Part shown: positions 1 through 7,519 of the stretch, one piece after another
Position numbering within the stretch: position 1 is the first letter of the stretch
Layout of the letters: the number at the start of each line of letters is the position of its first letter
Origin: an uncultured Pelagibacteraceae bacterium
Lineage (GTDB): Bacteria; Pseudomonadota; Alphaproteobacteria; Pelagibacterales; Pelagibacteraceae
Assembly (NCBI GenBank): GCA_902596045.1
Contig: CACJSJ010000004.1
Location: forward strand, 1 to 64,000
DNA length: 64,000 bases
Reading direction: 5' to 3'
Notes under the pieces: generated by a model
Seen by the model: the letters and a program-made list of their open reading frames with translations, nothing else
Told to the model about the DNA's origin: nothing
The model's database searches: none
Position numbers and translations under genes: made by a program

Positions 1-1195
1 TAAATTTATCTGATTGTATAACTTCATATAAATTTAAGTTTTCAGCAAAACATTTTTTTGCATAGCTTTGAACCATTTTGTAAGATTTTTCTCTGCTCAA
101 ACCTGATTTTGTAAGTTCTAGCATAAGTTCTTGAGAAAAAATTAATCCTTTTGTGATATTTAAATTTTCAAGCATTTTTTTTGGGTAAACAATCATATTA
201 TCCAAAATATTTGTTAATCTAATCAAAGCAAAGTCTGTAGTGATATTAGCATCAGGTCCAATATTTCTTTCAACACTAGAATGAGAAATATCTCTCTCAT
301 GCCATAAAGCTATATTTTCAAGAGCAGGTACCACAGCACTTCGAACCATTCTTGCAAGACCTGTAAGATTTTCACTTAAAATTGGATTTTTTTTATGGGG
401 CATTGCAGAAGAGCCTTTTTGATTTTTAGAGAAATATTCTTGTAATTCATAAACCTCTGTTCTCTGTAAATGTCTTATTTCAATAGCAACTCTTTCAATT
501 GAGCCAGCAATAATTCCTAAGACAGAAAAATAGAAAGCATGACGGTCTCTTGGAATTATTTGTGTTGAGATAGGCTCAACTTTTAAACCAAGTTTTTTTG
601 CAACATGTTTTTCAACATTCGGATTAATATTTGCGAATGTGCCGACAGCCCCTGAAATAGCACAAGTAGAAACTTCATTAATTGCATCCACTAATCTTTT
701 TTTATTTCTTTTAAACTCCTCATAAAAAGAAGCTAATTTTAAACCAAAAGTGACAGGCTCAGCATGAATGCCATGGCTTCTACCCATACAAGGTGTAAAT
801 TTATATTTTCTTGCTTGTTTTTTTAGTACTTTTAAAATTTGATCTAAATCTTTAAGAATAATATTTCCTGATTGAACTAGCTGAATATTAAAACTTGTAT
901 CTACTACGTCTGATGAGGTCATACCTTGATGAAGGTATCTAGCTTTTATCCCTGCCTTTTCAGTAACTGAAGTCAAGAAAGCTATAACATCATGTTTAAC
1001 TTGGCTTTCAATTTGATTAATTCTTTTTACATTTATTCTTGCTTTTTTTCTAACTATTGATGAAACACCTCTTGGTATTTGACCAAGTTTTTCCATTGCT
1101 TGTGCAGCTGCTATTTCTACATCTAACCAAATTTTATATTTATTTTCTTCTGACCAAATATCAGTAAGTTCTTTTCGAGAATATCTTTTTATCAT
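1..1195 (-). CDS. purB: Adenylosuccinate lyase (3' end cut by window edge)
   Basis: Adenylosuccinate lyase catalyses two fumarate-releasing steps, in de novo IMP synthesis and in AMP synthesis. I translated this minus-strand frame directly: it starts MIKRYSRKELTDIW at the ATG at 1195 and stays open to base 1, so the C-terminus lies outside the window. The superfamily signature SSAMPHKKNP is present, as are the histidine-containing segment GRSHGIHAEP and the segment HSSVERNIGPDA. About 398 residues are visible of the usual 430-450. It lies 3 bases after the map stop codon, so map and purB are probably cotranscribed. Confidence 0.95.
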   Translation of the reverse strand, partial: MIKRYSRKELTDIWSEENKYKIWLDVEIAAAQAMEKLGQIPRGVSSIVRKKARINVKRINQIESQVKHDVIAFLTSVTEKAGIKARYLHQGMTSSDVVDTSFNIQLVQSGNIILKDLDQILKVLKKQARKYKFTPCMGRSHGIHAEPVTFGLKLASFYEEFKRNKKRLVDAINEVSTCAISGAVGTFANINPNVEKHVAKKLGLKVEPISTQIIPRDRHAFYFSVLGIIAGSIERVAIEIRHLQRTEVYELQEYFSKNQKGSSAMPHKKNPILSENLTGLARMVRSAVVPALENIALWHERDISHSSVERNIGPDANITTDFALIRLTNILDNMIVYPKKMLENLNITKGLIFSQELMLELTKSGLSREKSYKMVQSYAKKCFAENLNLYEVIQSDKF

Positions 1196-1198
1196 TAA

Positions 1199-1969
1199 TT
1201 ATAAATAAGGGGGCTTTGAATAACCTTTAGCAGATTCTGTAAAGATTTCATAACCATTTTCAGTTATTCCTAATGTATGTTCAAATTGTGCTGATAAAGA
1301 TTTATCTTTTGTAACAGCAGTCCAACCATCATTAAGCAGTTTTGTATGATAATCACCTGAATTAATCATAGGCTCAATGGTAAATGTCATTCCAGGCTTT
1401 AAATCTATTCCTGAATTTTTATTACCATAATGTAAAATATTTGGGGGTTCATGAAATATTGTACTTATTCCATGTCCACAAAAATCTCTTACAACTGAAA
1501 ACCCTTTATCCTCAACATAAGATTGAATTTCATATCCAATATCTCCAAGTTTTATTCCAGGTTTTAAAATTTTAATTGCTTTCATCATGGACTGATAGGT
1601 GACATCTATTAAATTATTTAATTTAACTGGAGTTTTTCCAATACAAAACATTCTGCTAGTATCTCCATAATGTTCATCTATTATTGCGGTAACATCAACA
1701 TTTACAGCATCTCCTTCACGTAAAATTCTATCGGAAGGAATACCATGACACACAACATGGTTTATAGATGTACATAAAGATTTTGAATATCCTCTATAAT
1801 AAAGTGGGGCAGAGTACCCACCATTATCCCTTATAAACTCATAACCTAATTTATCTATATGATCTGTAGAAATACCTTCTTTAATGTTATCTGTTAACAT
1901 ATCTAAAGTTTGTGCAGCCAACTTTCCAGCTACTCTCATTTTTTCAAATTTCTCTTTATAATCAATCAT
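1199..1969 (-). CDS. map: Methionine aminopeptidase, type I
   Basis: This metalloprotease removes the initiator methionine from nascent cytoplasmic proteins. The 256-residue product has the pita-bread fold landmarks in order: NVDVTAIIDEHYGDTS with two metal-binding aspartates, FCGHGISTIFHEPP with the metal-ligand histidine, TIEPM with a ligand glutamate, and QFEHT near the C-terminus with the last glutamate. The length is normal for type I bacterial enzymes. The ATG at 1969 overlaps the end of sfsA by 8 bases, which points to translational coupling in an sfsA-map-purB unit. Confidence 0.95.
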   Translation of the reverse strand: MIDYKEKFEKMRVAGKLAAQTLDMLTDNIKEGISTDHIDKLGYEFIRDNGGYSAPLYYRGYSKSLCTSINHVVCHGIPSDRILREGDAVNVDVTAIIDEHYGDTSRMFCIGKTPVKLNNLIDVTYQSMMKAIKILKPGIKLGDIGYEIQSYVEDKGFSVVRDFCGHGISTIFHEPPNILHYGNKNSGIDLKPGMTFTIEPMINSGDYHTKLLNDGWTAVTKDKSLSAQFEHTLGITENGYEIFTESAKGYSKPPYL

Positions 1970-2660
1970 TTATAATTTTAAGTTTTTTATCTATAAAAAT
2001 TTTCTTTGCACTTATATTACATCTATAAGCTAAAAAATTAACACCTGCTTTTTTTGCTAGTATATAATTCTTATAATATTCAGTATCAATATCTTTAGCA
2101 ATTTTAAATTTTTCCATATTTTGAATTTGAACAAGGAATAATAAGTAAGACTTGTAACCTTTCTTTATGGCATCAATAAGGGTAAGTAAGTGTTTAGAAC
2201 CTCTCGAAGTTACAGCATCAGGAAATTCAGCAGTATTTTTGTCTCTAAAAAGAGTAACATTTTTAACTTCTACAAAACTTTTTTTATTATTCTTTTCAAT
2301 GAGAAAATCAAATCTAGTTTCTTTATTAAAAAAAACTTCTGGCTTAATCGTGTCATTATTTTTGAGTTCTTTAATAAGATTTCCCTTTAAAGCGTGTTGA
2401 ACTATTTTATTAGCCATATGAGTGTTAACTCCAACAAGATTTTTTCTAGTTTTTATAATCTCGAGTCCATATTTAAGTTTTCTTTTAGGGTCATTATTTG
2501 GAAGTAAATAAACTTCGTTTCCTTCATTTAGCAATCCTTTCATTGATCCAGTGTTAGGACAATGAGCCGTAACAATTTGTTTATCCAGCTTAATGTCTGC
2601 AAAAAATCTTTTATATCTTTTGATTAGTTTGCCTTTTATTAAAGACTTGGTAAATTCCAT
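1962..2660 (-). CDS. sfsA: SfsA family protein (sugar fermentation stimulation / nuclease-like)
   Basis: SfsA family member of about 232 residues. The family was named for an Escherichia coli protein that affects maltose metabolism and is related to nuclease folds; its physiological role is unsettled. Visible features are the N-terminal OB-like part (KRYKRFFADI, AHCPNTGSM) and the nuclease-like core (RFDFLIE, SFVEVKNVTL, FPDAVTSRGSKHL), whose D/ExK arrangement is typical. The frame extends to a TTG at 2666, but the ATG at 2660 (MEFTKSL) is the more natural start. An AT-rich TATAAT-like hexamer sits 6 bases upstream of this ATG, so the mRNA could be leaderless. Confidence 0.88.
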   Translation of the reverse strand: MEFTKSLIKGKLIKRYKRFFADIKLDKQIVTAHCPNTGSMKGLLNEGNEVYLLPNNDPKRKLKYGLEIIKTRKNLVGVNTHMANKIVQHALKGNLIKELKNNDTIKPEVFFNKETRFDFLIEKNNKKSFVEVKNVTLFRDKNTAEFPDAVTSRGSKHLLTLIDAIKKGYKSYLLFLVQIQNMEKFKIAKDIDTEYYKNYILAKKAGVNFLAYRCNISAKKIFIDKKLKIIND

Positions 2661-2666
2661 ATTCAA

Positions 2667-2676
2667 ATTATATATA
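2667..2676. promoter_or_regulatory. Shared divergent promoter core, possibly leaderless on both sides
   Basis: Only 20 bases separate the sfsA ATG (2660, minus) and the cinA-like ATG (2681, plus). On the minus strand TATAAT (2672-2667) ends 6 bases before the sfsA ATG. On the plus strand TTATAT (2668-2673) and TATATA (2671-2676) end 7 and 4 bases before the other ATG. Neither gene has room for a Shine-Dalgarno sequence plus a promoter, so leaderless mRNAs from a shared -10 core are plausible. I see no good -35 hexamer on either strand. Confidence 0.35.
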
Positions 2677-2680
2677 CAAA

Positions 2681-3430
2681 ATGGTCAAAAACACAAAAGT
2701 AAATGCTGCAATACTAATTATTGGAAATGAAATTCTTTCAGGAAGAACACAAGATACAAATACCAGTACTTTAGCTACTTGGTTAAATTCTATCGGGGTT
2801 ATAGTAAATGAAGTAAGGGTTATACCAGATATTGAAAAGACAATTGTTGAGACACTCAATGTTTTAAGAAAAGAAAATGATTATGTTTTCACTACTGGAG
2901 GTATTGGACCTACCCATGATGATATAACAGCACAATCAGTTTCAAAAGCATTTGGAATAAAATATGAAATTCATAAAGAAGCTTTCAAGATTTTAGAGGC
3001 ATATTATAAACCGGGTGAATTTAATGAAGGACGTCAAAAAATGGTGTGGATGCCAGAAAATGCAAAACTAATTTTAAATCCAACAAGTGGTGCTCCAGGA
3101 TTTAGTGTTGAAAATGTATTTTGTCTTCCAGGTGTTCCATCGATTTTAAAATCAATGTTGGGTGGTTTAAAAAATAGAATAGTGGGAGGGCAGCCAATTT
3201 TAAGTCACACTATCAGTTTAAGGACAGTTGAAAGTGAAATAGCAAACTCACTGACTAAAGTACAAGATCAAAATAAAGATGTAGAAATAGGAAGTTATCC
3301 ATTTTTCCACGCTGGTAAACTTGGAGTATCAATTGTTCTTAGGTCAGAAAATCAAAGTAAAATTGATAATTGCAATTCACAAATACTAAAGTTTATCAAA
3401 GAAAAAAAAATAGAAGTAGTAGATCGTTAA
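2681..3430 (+). CDS. CinA N-terminal-domain (MoaB/Mog-like molybdopterin-binding fold) protein
   Basis: This 249-residue protein matches the N-terminal domain of competence/damage-inducible CinA, which shares the MoaB/MogA fold. The landmarks are AAILIIGNEILSGRTQDTN, VIPD, TGGIGPTHDD, and the proline-rich region around NPTSGAPGFSVENVFCLPGVP. The C-terminal nicotinamide-nucleotide amidohydrolase domain of full-length CinA (usually over 400 residues in total) is absent. Such single-domain versions are common in alphaproteobacteria. The substrate is not evident; family members have been linked to ADP-ribose or NMN repair. Its stop codon directly abuts the next gene's ATG. Confidence 0.85.
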   Translation: MVKNTKVNAAILIIGNEILSGRTQDTNTSTLATWLNSIGVIVNEVRVIPDIEKTIVETLNVLRKENDYVFTTGGIGPTHDDITAQSVSKAFGIKYEIHKEAFKILEAYYKPGEFNEGRQKMVWMPENAKLILNPTSGAPGFSVENVFCLPGVPSILKSMLGGLKNRIVGGQPILSHTISLRTVESEIANSLTKVQDQNKDVEIGSYPFFHAGKLGVSIVLRSENQSKIDNCNSQILKFIKEKKIEVVDR

Positions 3431-3859
3431 ATGCTATATTTTGCCTATGGTAGTAATCTTAATCATTTTCAAATGAAAAGAAGATGTAAAGATAGTTTTT
3501 TTTTAAAAAAAATGAATTTAAAAGGTTTTAGATTAACATTTAGGAGCAAATATAGAGCAGCAGATATAGAACCAAAAAGAAATTCAATAGTTCCTGGTGG
3601 GTTATTTGAAATTTCAAAAAGTGATGAAAAAAAACTTGATGTTTATGAAGATTATCCAGTTTTATATAAAAAATATTATTTTTTATATTATGGGAAAAAA
3701 GTTATGACTTATACCATGGTAAAAAAATCTACTTTTAAATATCCAACAGAAAAATATTTAAATGTGGTAAAACGTGGATATAAAGATTGCAATCTAGAAA
3801 AAAAATATCTAAAAAAAGCTTTAATCCCTCTCTATGATAAAAAATTTACAATGTCTTAG
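3431..3859 (+). CDS. Gamma-glutamylcyclotransferase-fold (AIG2/GGCT-like) protein
   Basis: The 142-residue product opens with LYFAYGSNLNHFQM, the YGSN phosphate-loop-like signature of the gamma-glutamylcyclotransferase superfamily. The PGGLFEIS and LDVYEDYP segments (the glutamate and tyrosine region) follow in the expected order. Known members release 5-oxoproline from gamma-glutamyl peptides or amines; the substrate here cannot be read from sequence. The ATG follows the upstream stop codon with no gap, so it is probably cotranscribed with the CinA-like gene. The last 26 bases overlap the start of the acyltransferase gene in another frame. Confidence 0.8.
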   Translation: MLYFAYGSNLNHFQMKRRCKDSFFLKKMNLKGFRLTFRSKYRAADIEPKRNSIVPGGLFEISKSDEKKLDVYEDYPVLYKKYYFLYYGKKVMTYTMVKKSTFKYPTEKYLNVVKRGYKDCNLEKKYLKKALIPLYDKKFTMS

Positions 3860-4814
3860 AGCATTTGCTGCAATTAATGTTGTATATTTTCATACTTTAT
3901 TAGCAAGCGAAAGCTATGGTAAATCAGTAAGTATATTTTCAATAATTGGAACCTGGGGTCAAAACGGAGTAGATATTTTTTTTGTATTATCTGGATTTGT
4001 AATGATTCATACTCAAATACAAAACCCAAAAAAAATTCATGAATTTTATTTTTCTAGATTAAATAGAATAGTCCCTATATATTGGTTAATAACGTTATTT
4101 ATAGTATTAATTTATTTTTTATTACCCGATATATTTAGAAATTTAACTTTAGATATTAAAAAAATTATCTCATCATTATTTTTTACCTCACAAATAGTAA
4201 CAGGTGAATTTCCTATAATAATTGTTGGATGGACCCTCGAATGGGAAATGTTATTTTATTTTATATTTGGTTTAAGTCTTTTTTTAAAAGATATAAGGAA
4301 AATAATTGTCTTAATTTTTTTGTTTATGCTTTTAATTTTTACTTTTTCTAAAACACTTTTAATTTTTGAATTTTTTCTTGGAGTATTAATTGGATATACT
4401 TTTAATAAAGTAAAGTTTAGCGAGATAAATGGACTAATAATCCTAATTATCGGCATAATTTTATTGTTACTATCTATTAAATCAGGTTTTGATCCTCAAA
4501 AATACTTACTAGTTGCTGGTTTTAAGTTAGATCGTTTCTTTATTTGGGGTATTCCATCTGCATTTATAGTATTGGGTGCTGTTTATTATAGACAAATAAG
4601 TAATTCATTTTTAGTTTATCTAGGTAATGCATCATACAGTATTTATTTAGTACAGGTTCTGACTGTTCCTTTTTTTTATAAATTTATTACTTATTTTAAT
4701 ATAGATATGAATAGTAATTTATTAACAATACTTTGTTTATTTTTAAGTGTATCATTTGGATGTTTTTTTTATTCTTTAATTGAAAAAAACCTTAAAATCA
4801 AAAATAAAAGATAA
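3834..4814 (+). CDS. Acyltransferase 3 family membrane protein
   Basis: Integral membrane acyltransferase (Acyl_transf_3 / OafA-like), 326 residues. The family transfers acetyl or other acyl groups to surface sugars from a cytoplasmic acyl-CoA donor. The N-terminus NLQCLRAFAAINVVYFH contains the conserved R...H core (LRAFAAINVVYFH); NGVDIFFVLSGFVM and SRLNRIVPIYWL are the next hallmark segments. Roughly 9-10 hydrophobic helices follow. There is no C-terminal SGNH domain. The start lies within the end of the preceding gene (26-base overlap), and the first conserved motif begins by residue 5, so a later start is unlikely. It begins the surface-sugar block. Confidence 0.88.
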   Translation: MIKNLQCLRAFAAINVVYFHTLLASESYGKSVSIFSIIGTWGQNGVDIFFVLSGFVMIHTQIQNPKKIHEFYFSRLNRIVPIYWLITLFIVLIYFLLPDIFRNLTLDIKKIISSLFFTSQIVTGEFPIIIVGWTLEWEMLFYFIFGLSLFLKDIRKIIVLIFLFMLLIFTFSKTLLIFEFFLGVLIGYTFNKVKFSEINGLIILIIGIILLLLSIKSGFDPQKYLLVAGFKLDRFFIWGIPSAFIVLGAVYYRQISNSFLVYLGNASYSIYLVQVLTVPFFYKFITYFNIDMNSNLLTILCLFLSVSFGCFFYSLIEKNLKIKNKR

Positions 4815-4831
4815 AACAAAAAATTTATTAT

Positions 4832-5557
4832 ATGAAAAAAAAAAACATATTAATATTCATACCCGCCTACAACGTGGAAAAAAAAATTTATTCTGTTGTT
4901 TCAAGAATACCTAGTGATATTTTTGAAAAAAATACAATTCATTTATTAATAATTAATGATTTTTCATCAGATAAAACCAATTTAGAAATTGAACGTATAA
5001 AAAATGATTATAATTACAAAATAAATGTATTTAACTCTGACAAAAACTTAGGTTATGGAGGTGTTCAAAAATATGCATTTAATTATGCTATAAGTAACTC
5101 TTACGATTACATAATTATGCTTCATGGTGATGGACAATATTTGCCAGAAAAACTTCCAGATTTTATTAAAGAATTTAATGATGATAATTTAGATGGAGTT
5201 TTTGGTTCAAGAATGAAATCTTACTCTGGAGCACTGAAGGGTGGTATGCCCCTATATAAATTTCTAGGAAATATTGGATTAACTTTCATCCAAAATTTAA
5301 TTTTAGGGTCAAAAATGAGTGAATTTCATTCAGGATACAGATCATATAAAGTTGACAGTTTAAAGTTAATAGAATTCGACAAGATGGCTGATTATTATCA
5401 TTTTGATACGGAAATTATTATCGAATTCCTTAAAAAAAAACTTAATATTTTGGAGATACACATACCTACTTTTTATGGAGATGAAGTTTCTCATTTAAAG
5501 TCTGTTCCTTATGGATTAAAAGTATTATTGAGTACAATAAAGTCAAAATTCAAATAA
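4832..5557 (+). CDS. Glycosyltransferase family 2 (DPM1/polyprenyl-phosphate sugar transferase-like)
   Basis: A 241-residue GT2 enzyme expected to move a sugar from a nucleotide donor to a lipid carrier or polysaccharide at the inner membrane face. The N-terminal nucleotide-binding part reads ILIFIPAYNVEKKI, then LLIINDFSSDKT and NLGYGGVQKYAFNYA, followed by the metal-binding HGDGQY (a DxD-like motif). SEFHSGYRSYK matches the acceptor region of dolichol-phosphate-mannose-synthase-like proteins. No C-terminal transmembrane helices are seen. It sits between an acyltransferase and an epimerase with gaps of 17 and 6 bases, forming one small operon. Confidence 0.88.
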   Translation: MKKKNILIFIPAYNVEKKIYSVVSRIPSDIFEKNTIHLLIINDFSSDKTNLEIERIKNDYNYKINVFNSDKNLGYGGVQKYAFNYAISNSYDYIIMLHGDGQYLPEKLPDFIKEFNDDNLDGVFGSRMKSYSGALKGGMPLYKFLGNIGLTFIQNLILGSKMSEFHSGYRSYKVDSLKLIEFDKMADYYHFDTEIIIEFLKKKLNILEIHIPTFYGDEVSHLKSVPYGLKVLLSTIKSKFK

Positions 5558-5563
5558 AATTTA

Positions 5564-6568
5564 ATGAAAATATTTATAACAGGTATAGCGGGATTTTTAG
5601 GGGCAAATTTAGCTGAATATTACATCAAAAAAAATTTTAAAGTTTCAGGATGTGATAATTTGATTGGCGGCACATTAGATAATATTGACAGAAATAAAGT
5701 TAACTTTTTTAAAGCTGATTGTGAAAATCTTAATGAAATGACAAAAATAATACGTGATGTAGATGTAGTTGTTCATACCGCCGCCTATCCACATGAAGGT
5801 CTTTCATCATTTTCTCCATACCTAATATGCAAAAGTAACTACATAGGATCTATATCTGTTTTTACAGCAGCGATTCAAAATAAAGTTAAAAGAATTGTTT
5901 ATTGTTCTTCAATGGCTAGATATGGTGATGTTAATCCTCCCTTCTTTGAAGAACAAAAAGTTAATCCGGTAGATCCTTATGGGGTTTCAAAATTAGCAGC
6001 AGAAAATACATTAAAAATTTTAGCAAACACTCATAATATAGAATATAATATTGCAGTTCCTCATAACATAATAGGTCCCAAGCAAAAGTATGATGATCCA
6101 TTTAGAAATGTAGTATCAATAATGACCAATCTAATATTACAAAAAAGAAAACCAATTATTTATGGTGATGGAGAGCAAACAAGAAATTTCTCTGATATTG
6201 ATGATTGTCTTTATTGCTTAGATAAATTGATTACTAGCAAAGAAATATTATCAGAAACATTTAACATAGGTCCTGATGAGGAAAGTATAAGCATTAATGA
6301 GTTGTACAAAATGCTTTGTAATAAATTACAATTTAACGAACCAGCACAATATGTTGAGGATAGACCAAATGAAGTTAAACATGCAGTATGTTCATCAGAT
6401 AAAGCTAGAAAATATTTGAACTATAAGACTTCTGTTAATTTAAGCGATGCTGTCGATAAGGTTATAAACTATATTAAGATTAAAGGTCCTAAAAAATTTG
6501 AATACAATTATAATTTGGAAATAGATAACAAATTAACACCTAAGACTTGGAAAAATAAAGAATTTTAA
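5564..6568 (+). CDS. NAD-dependent epimerase/dehydratase (extended SDR)
   Basis: This 334-residue extended short-chain dehydrogenase acts on a nucleotide sugar; its closest look is to UDP-glucose 4-epimerases. The NAD motif is ITGIAGFLGANLAEYY (GxxGxxG). The catalytic serine lies in CSSMARYG, and the Tyr-x-x-x-Lys pair is DPYGVSKLAAE. IIYGDGEQTRNFSDIDDC is the typical substrate-loop region. It would supply or modify the donor sugar for the neighbouring glycosyltransferase. The exact substrate is not determinable. A hairpin with a T-run follows at 6633-6654. Confidence 0.87.
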   Translation: MKIFITGIAGFLGANLAEYYIKKNFKVSGCDNLIGGTLDNIDRNKVNFFKADCENLNEMTKIIRDVDVVVHTAAYPHEGLSSFSPYLICKSNYIGSISVFTAAIQNKVKRIVYCSSMARYGDVNPPFFEEQKVNPVDPYGVSKLAAENTLKILANTHNIEYNIAVPHNIIGPKQKYDDPFRNVVSIMTNLILQKRKPIIYGDGEQTRNFSDIDDCLYCLDKLITSKEILSETFNIGPDEESISINELYKMLCNKLQFNEPAQYVEDRPNEVKHAVCSSDKARKYLNYKTSVNLSDAVDKVINYIKIKGPKKFEYNYNLEIDNKLTPKTWKNKEF

Positions 6569-6577
6569 GAATTTTAT

Positions 6578-6596
6578 TTATTACTCTTGTTCAATT
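6578..6596 (+). repeat. 19-bp direct repeat, copy of the tRNA-Leu upstream region
   Basis: These 19 bases are identical to 11774-11792, the stretch containing the -35 region of the intact tRNA-Leu. The match breaks on both sides. It lies just after the epimerase gene and before the FkbM gene, so it may mark an older junction of the same tRNA-Leu locus. Confidence 0.7.
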
Positions 6597-6632
6597 TCAA
6601 ATAAATGAATTATATTATATGAATTTAACATC

Positions 6633-6654
6633 TAGAGAATTACTCTATTTTTTT
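6633..6654 (+). terminator. Candidate intrinsic terminator after the 3.4-6.6 kb operon
   Basis: A 5-bp stem TAGAG/CTCTA with loop AATTA is followed directly by seven T on the plus strand. It overlaps the stop codon of the convergent FkbM gene. The stem is short, so termination strength is uncertain. Confidence 0.4.
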
Positions 6655-7355
6655 GCAAAGCATTTAGTTAGTCCGCAAATGGATATTAAATGATAGTTTT
6701 TTTTAGAAAAATAATCTTCCAATTCATTTAAAGGGAAATATCCGCTATTATCCTCAATAAGTATTATTTCAGGATCAATAATTTCTAAATTAGATGATTT
6801 AATAACCTCAAAGTCTTTACCTTCTATATCAATATTTAAAACATTAACTTTTCCAACTTTATTAAAAATATCATTAATATGAAAATTTTTTACATTAATT
6901 ATTTCATATTTACTTTTTCCTTTTGACTCAAAATATTCTGCGTGCTTTAAAGAAGTGGTGTCTATTAAGGAAAATGGAGATTTTCTTTTAAATTTATAAA
7001 CTTTTATAAATTCTTCATGTGAATTACTTACAGCCCCACAAATTGTTTTAACTCTATTTCCTCTAGAAAATCTAAACCATCTTAATCTTTTTTCATCTAG
7101 GTCGACACAATATCCACTAAAACCTTTCTGGTGTAATAAGTGTGTATTTGAAACCCATCTTGGATGAAAGGCACCTATATCTAAATATTTGCCTTTTTTT
7201 ATTTTTTTATAATCTAAATATTTTAGCAAAATTAAATCTTCACCAGATTGAGAGTACGAAATTTTGAAATGTCTAAATCCACCTAAATAAGAAATAAACT
7301 CAGATAATCTTTTTGGAAAAATAAAGTAAAATATATTTATTAAAAATTTAAACAT
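6645..7355 (-). CDS. FkbM-family SAM-dependent methyltransferase
   Basis: This 236-residue protein resembles FkbM-type O-methyltransferases, which commonly methylate sugars in surface polysaccharides. Visible features are YSQSGEDLIL (the family's entry motif), YLDIGAFHP (the SAM-binding glycine loop, with DIGA), YCVDLDEKRL (acidic end of strand 2), and VNVLNIDIEGKDFEVIK with ILIEDN near the C-terminus. Its gene stands alone on the minus strand between the 19-bp repeat at 6578 and the broken tRNA-Leu at 7478. That arrangement suggests its own arrival at this locus. The ATG at 7355 is the first start of the frame. Confidence 0.85.
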   Translation of the reverse strand: MFKFLINIFYFIFPKRLSEFISYLGGFRHFKISYSQSGEDLILLKYLDYKKIKKGKYLDIGAFHPRWVSNTHLLHQKGFSGYCVDLDEKRLRWFRFSRGNRVKTICGAVSNSHEEFIKVYKFKRKSPFSLIDTTSLKHAEYFESKGKSKYEIINVKNFHINDIFNKVGKVNVLNIDIEGKDFEVIKSSNLEIIDPEIILIEDNSGYFPLNELEDYFSKKNYHLISICGLTKCFAKK

Positions 7356-7434
7356 TTTTATTAAGTTTGAGTTTGTAATTTATAGTTTAATATTAAGCTT
7401 ATAAATCTATATCAATTATACAAAGTAATGAAAA

Positions 7435-7517
7435 TCAATTATAAATATTAGCATAAAAACTCATGAAATTCATTAGTGCCCTTTTGGTGAAATTGATAGA
7501 CACAAAGGACTTAAAAT
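7435..7517 (+). repeat. 83-bp direct repeat, left copy (tRNA-Leu 5' half plus upstream)
   Basis: Aligns without gaps to 11787-11869, with five mismatches by my count (78 of 83 identical). It covers about 43 bases upstream of the tRNA and the first 40 bases of tRNA-Leu, ending in the anticodon loop. The right boundary is two bases before the stop codon of the GH13 gene. The other copy belongs to the intact tRNA gene. Confidence 0.9.
7478..7517 (+). pseudogene. Truncated tRNA-Leu (5' half only)
   Basis: It starts with GCCC like the intact tRNA-Leu at 11830 and keeps the D-arm segment GGTGAAATTGATAGACAC and the anticodon-loop sequence CTTAAAA. It then breaks off; no variable arm, T-arm or acceptor 3' strand follows. 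It has also lost the -35 hexamer seen upstream of the intact copy. Two changes in the acceptor 5' strand (CTCG to CTTT) show decay. It cannot make a tRNA. Confidence 0.9.
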
Positions 7518-7519
7518 AT

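Noticed and set aside
2664-2666. TTG at 2666 as the start of sfsA
   Set aside because: An ATG lies two codons downstream at 2660 and gives the more usual N-terminus.
7478-7517. Possible second functional tRNA-Leu
   Set aside because: Only the 5' half is present, with mismatches in the acceptor strand and no -35 hexamer; recorded as a pseudogene.
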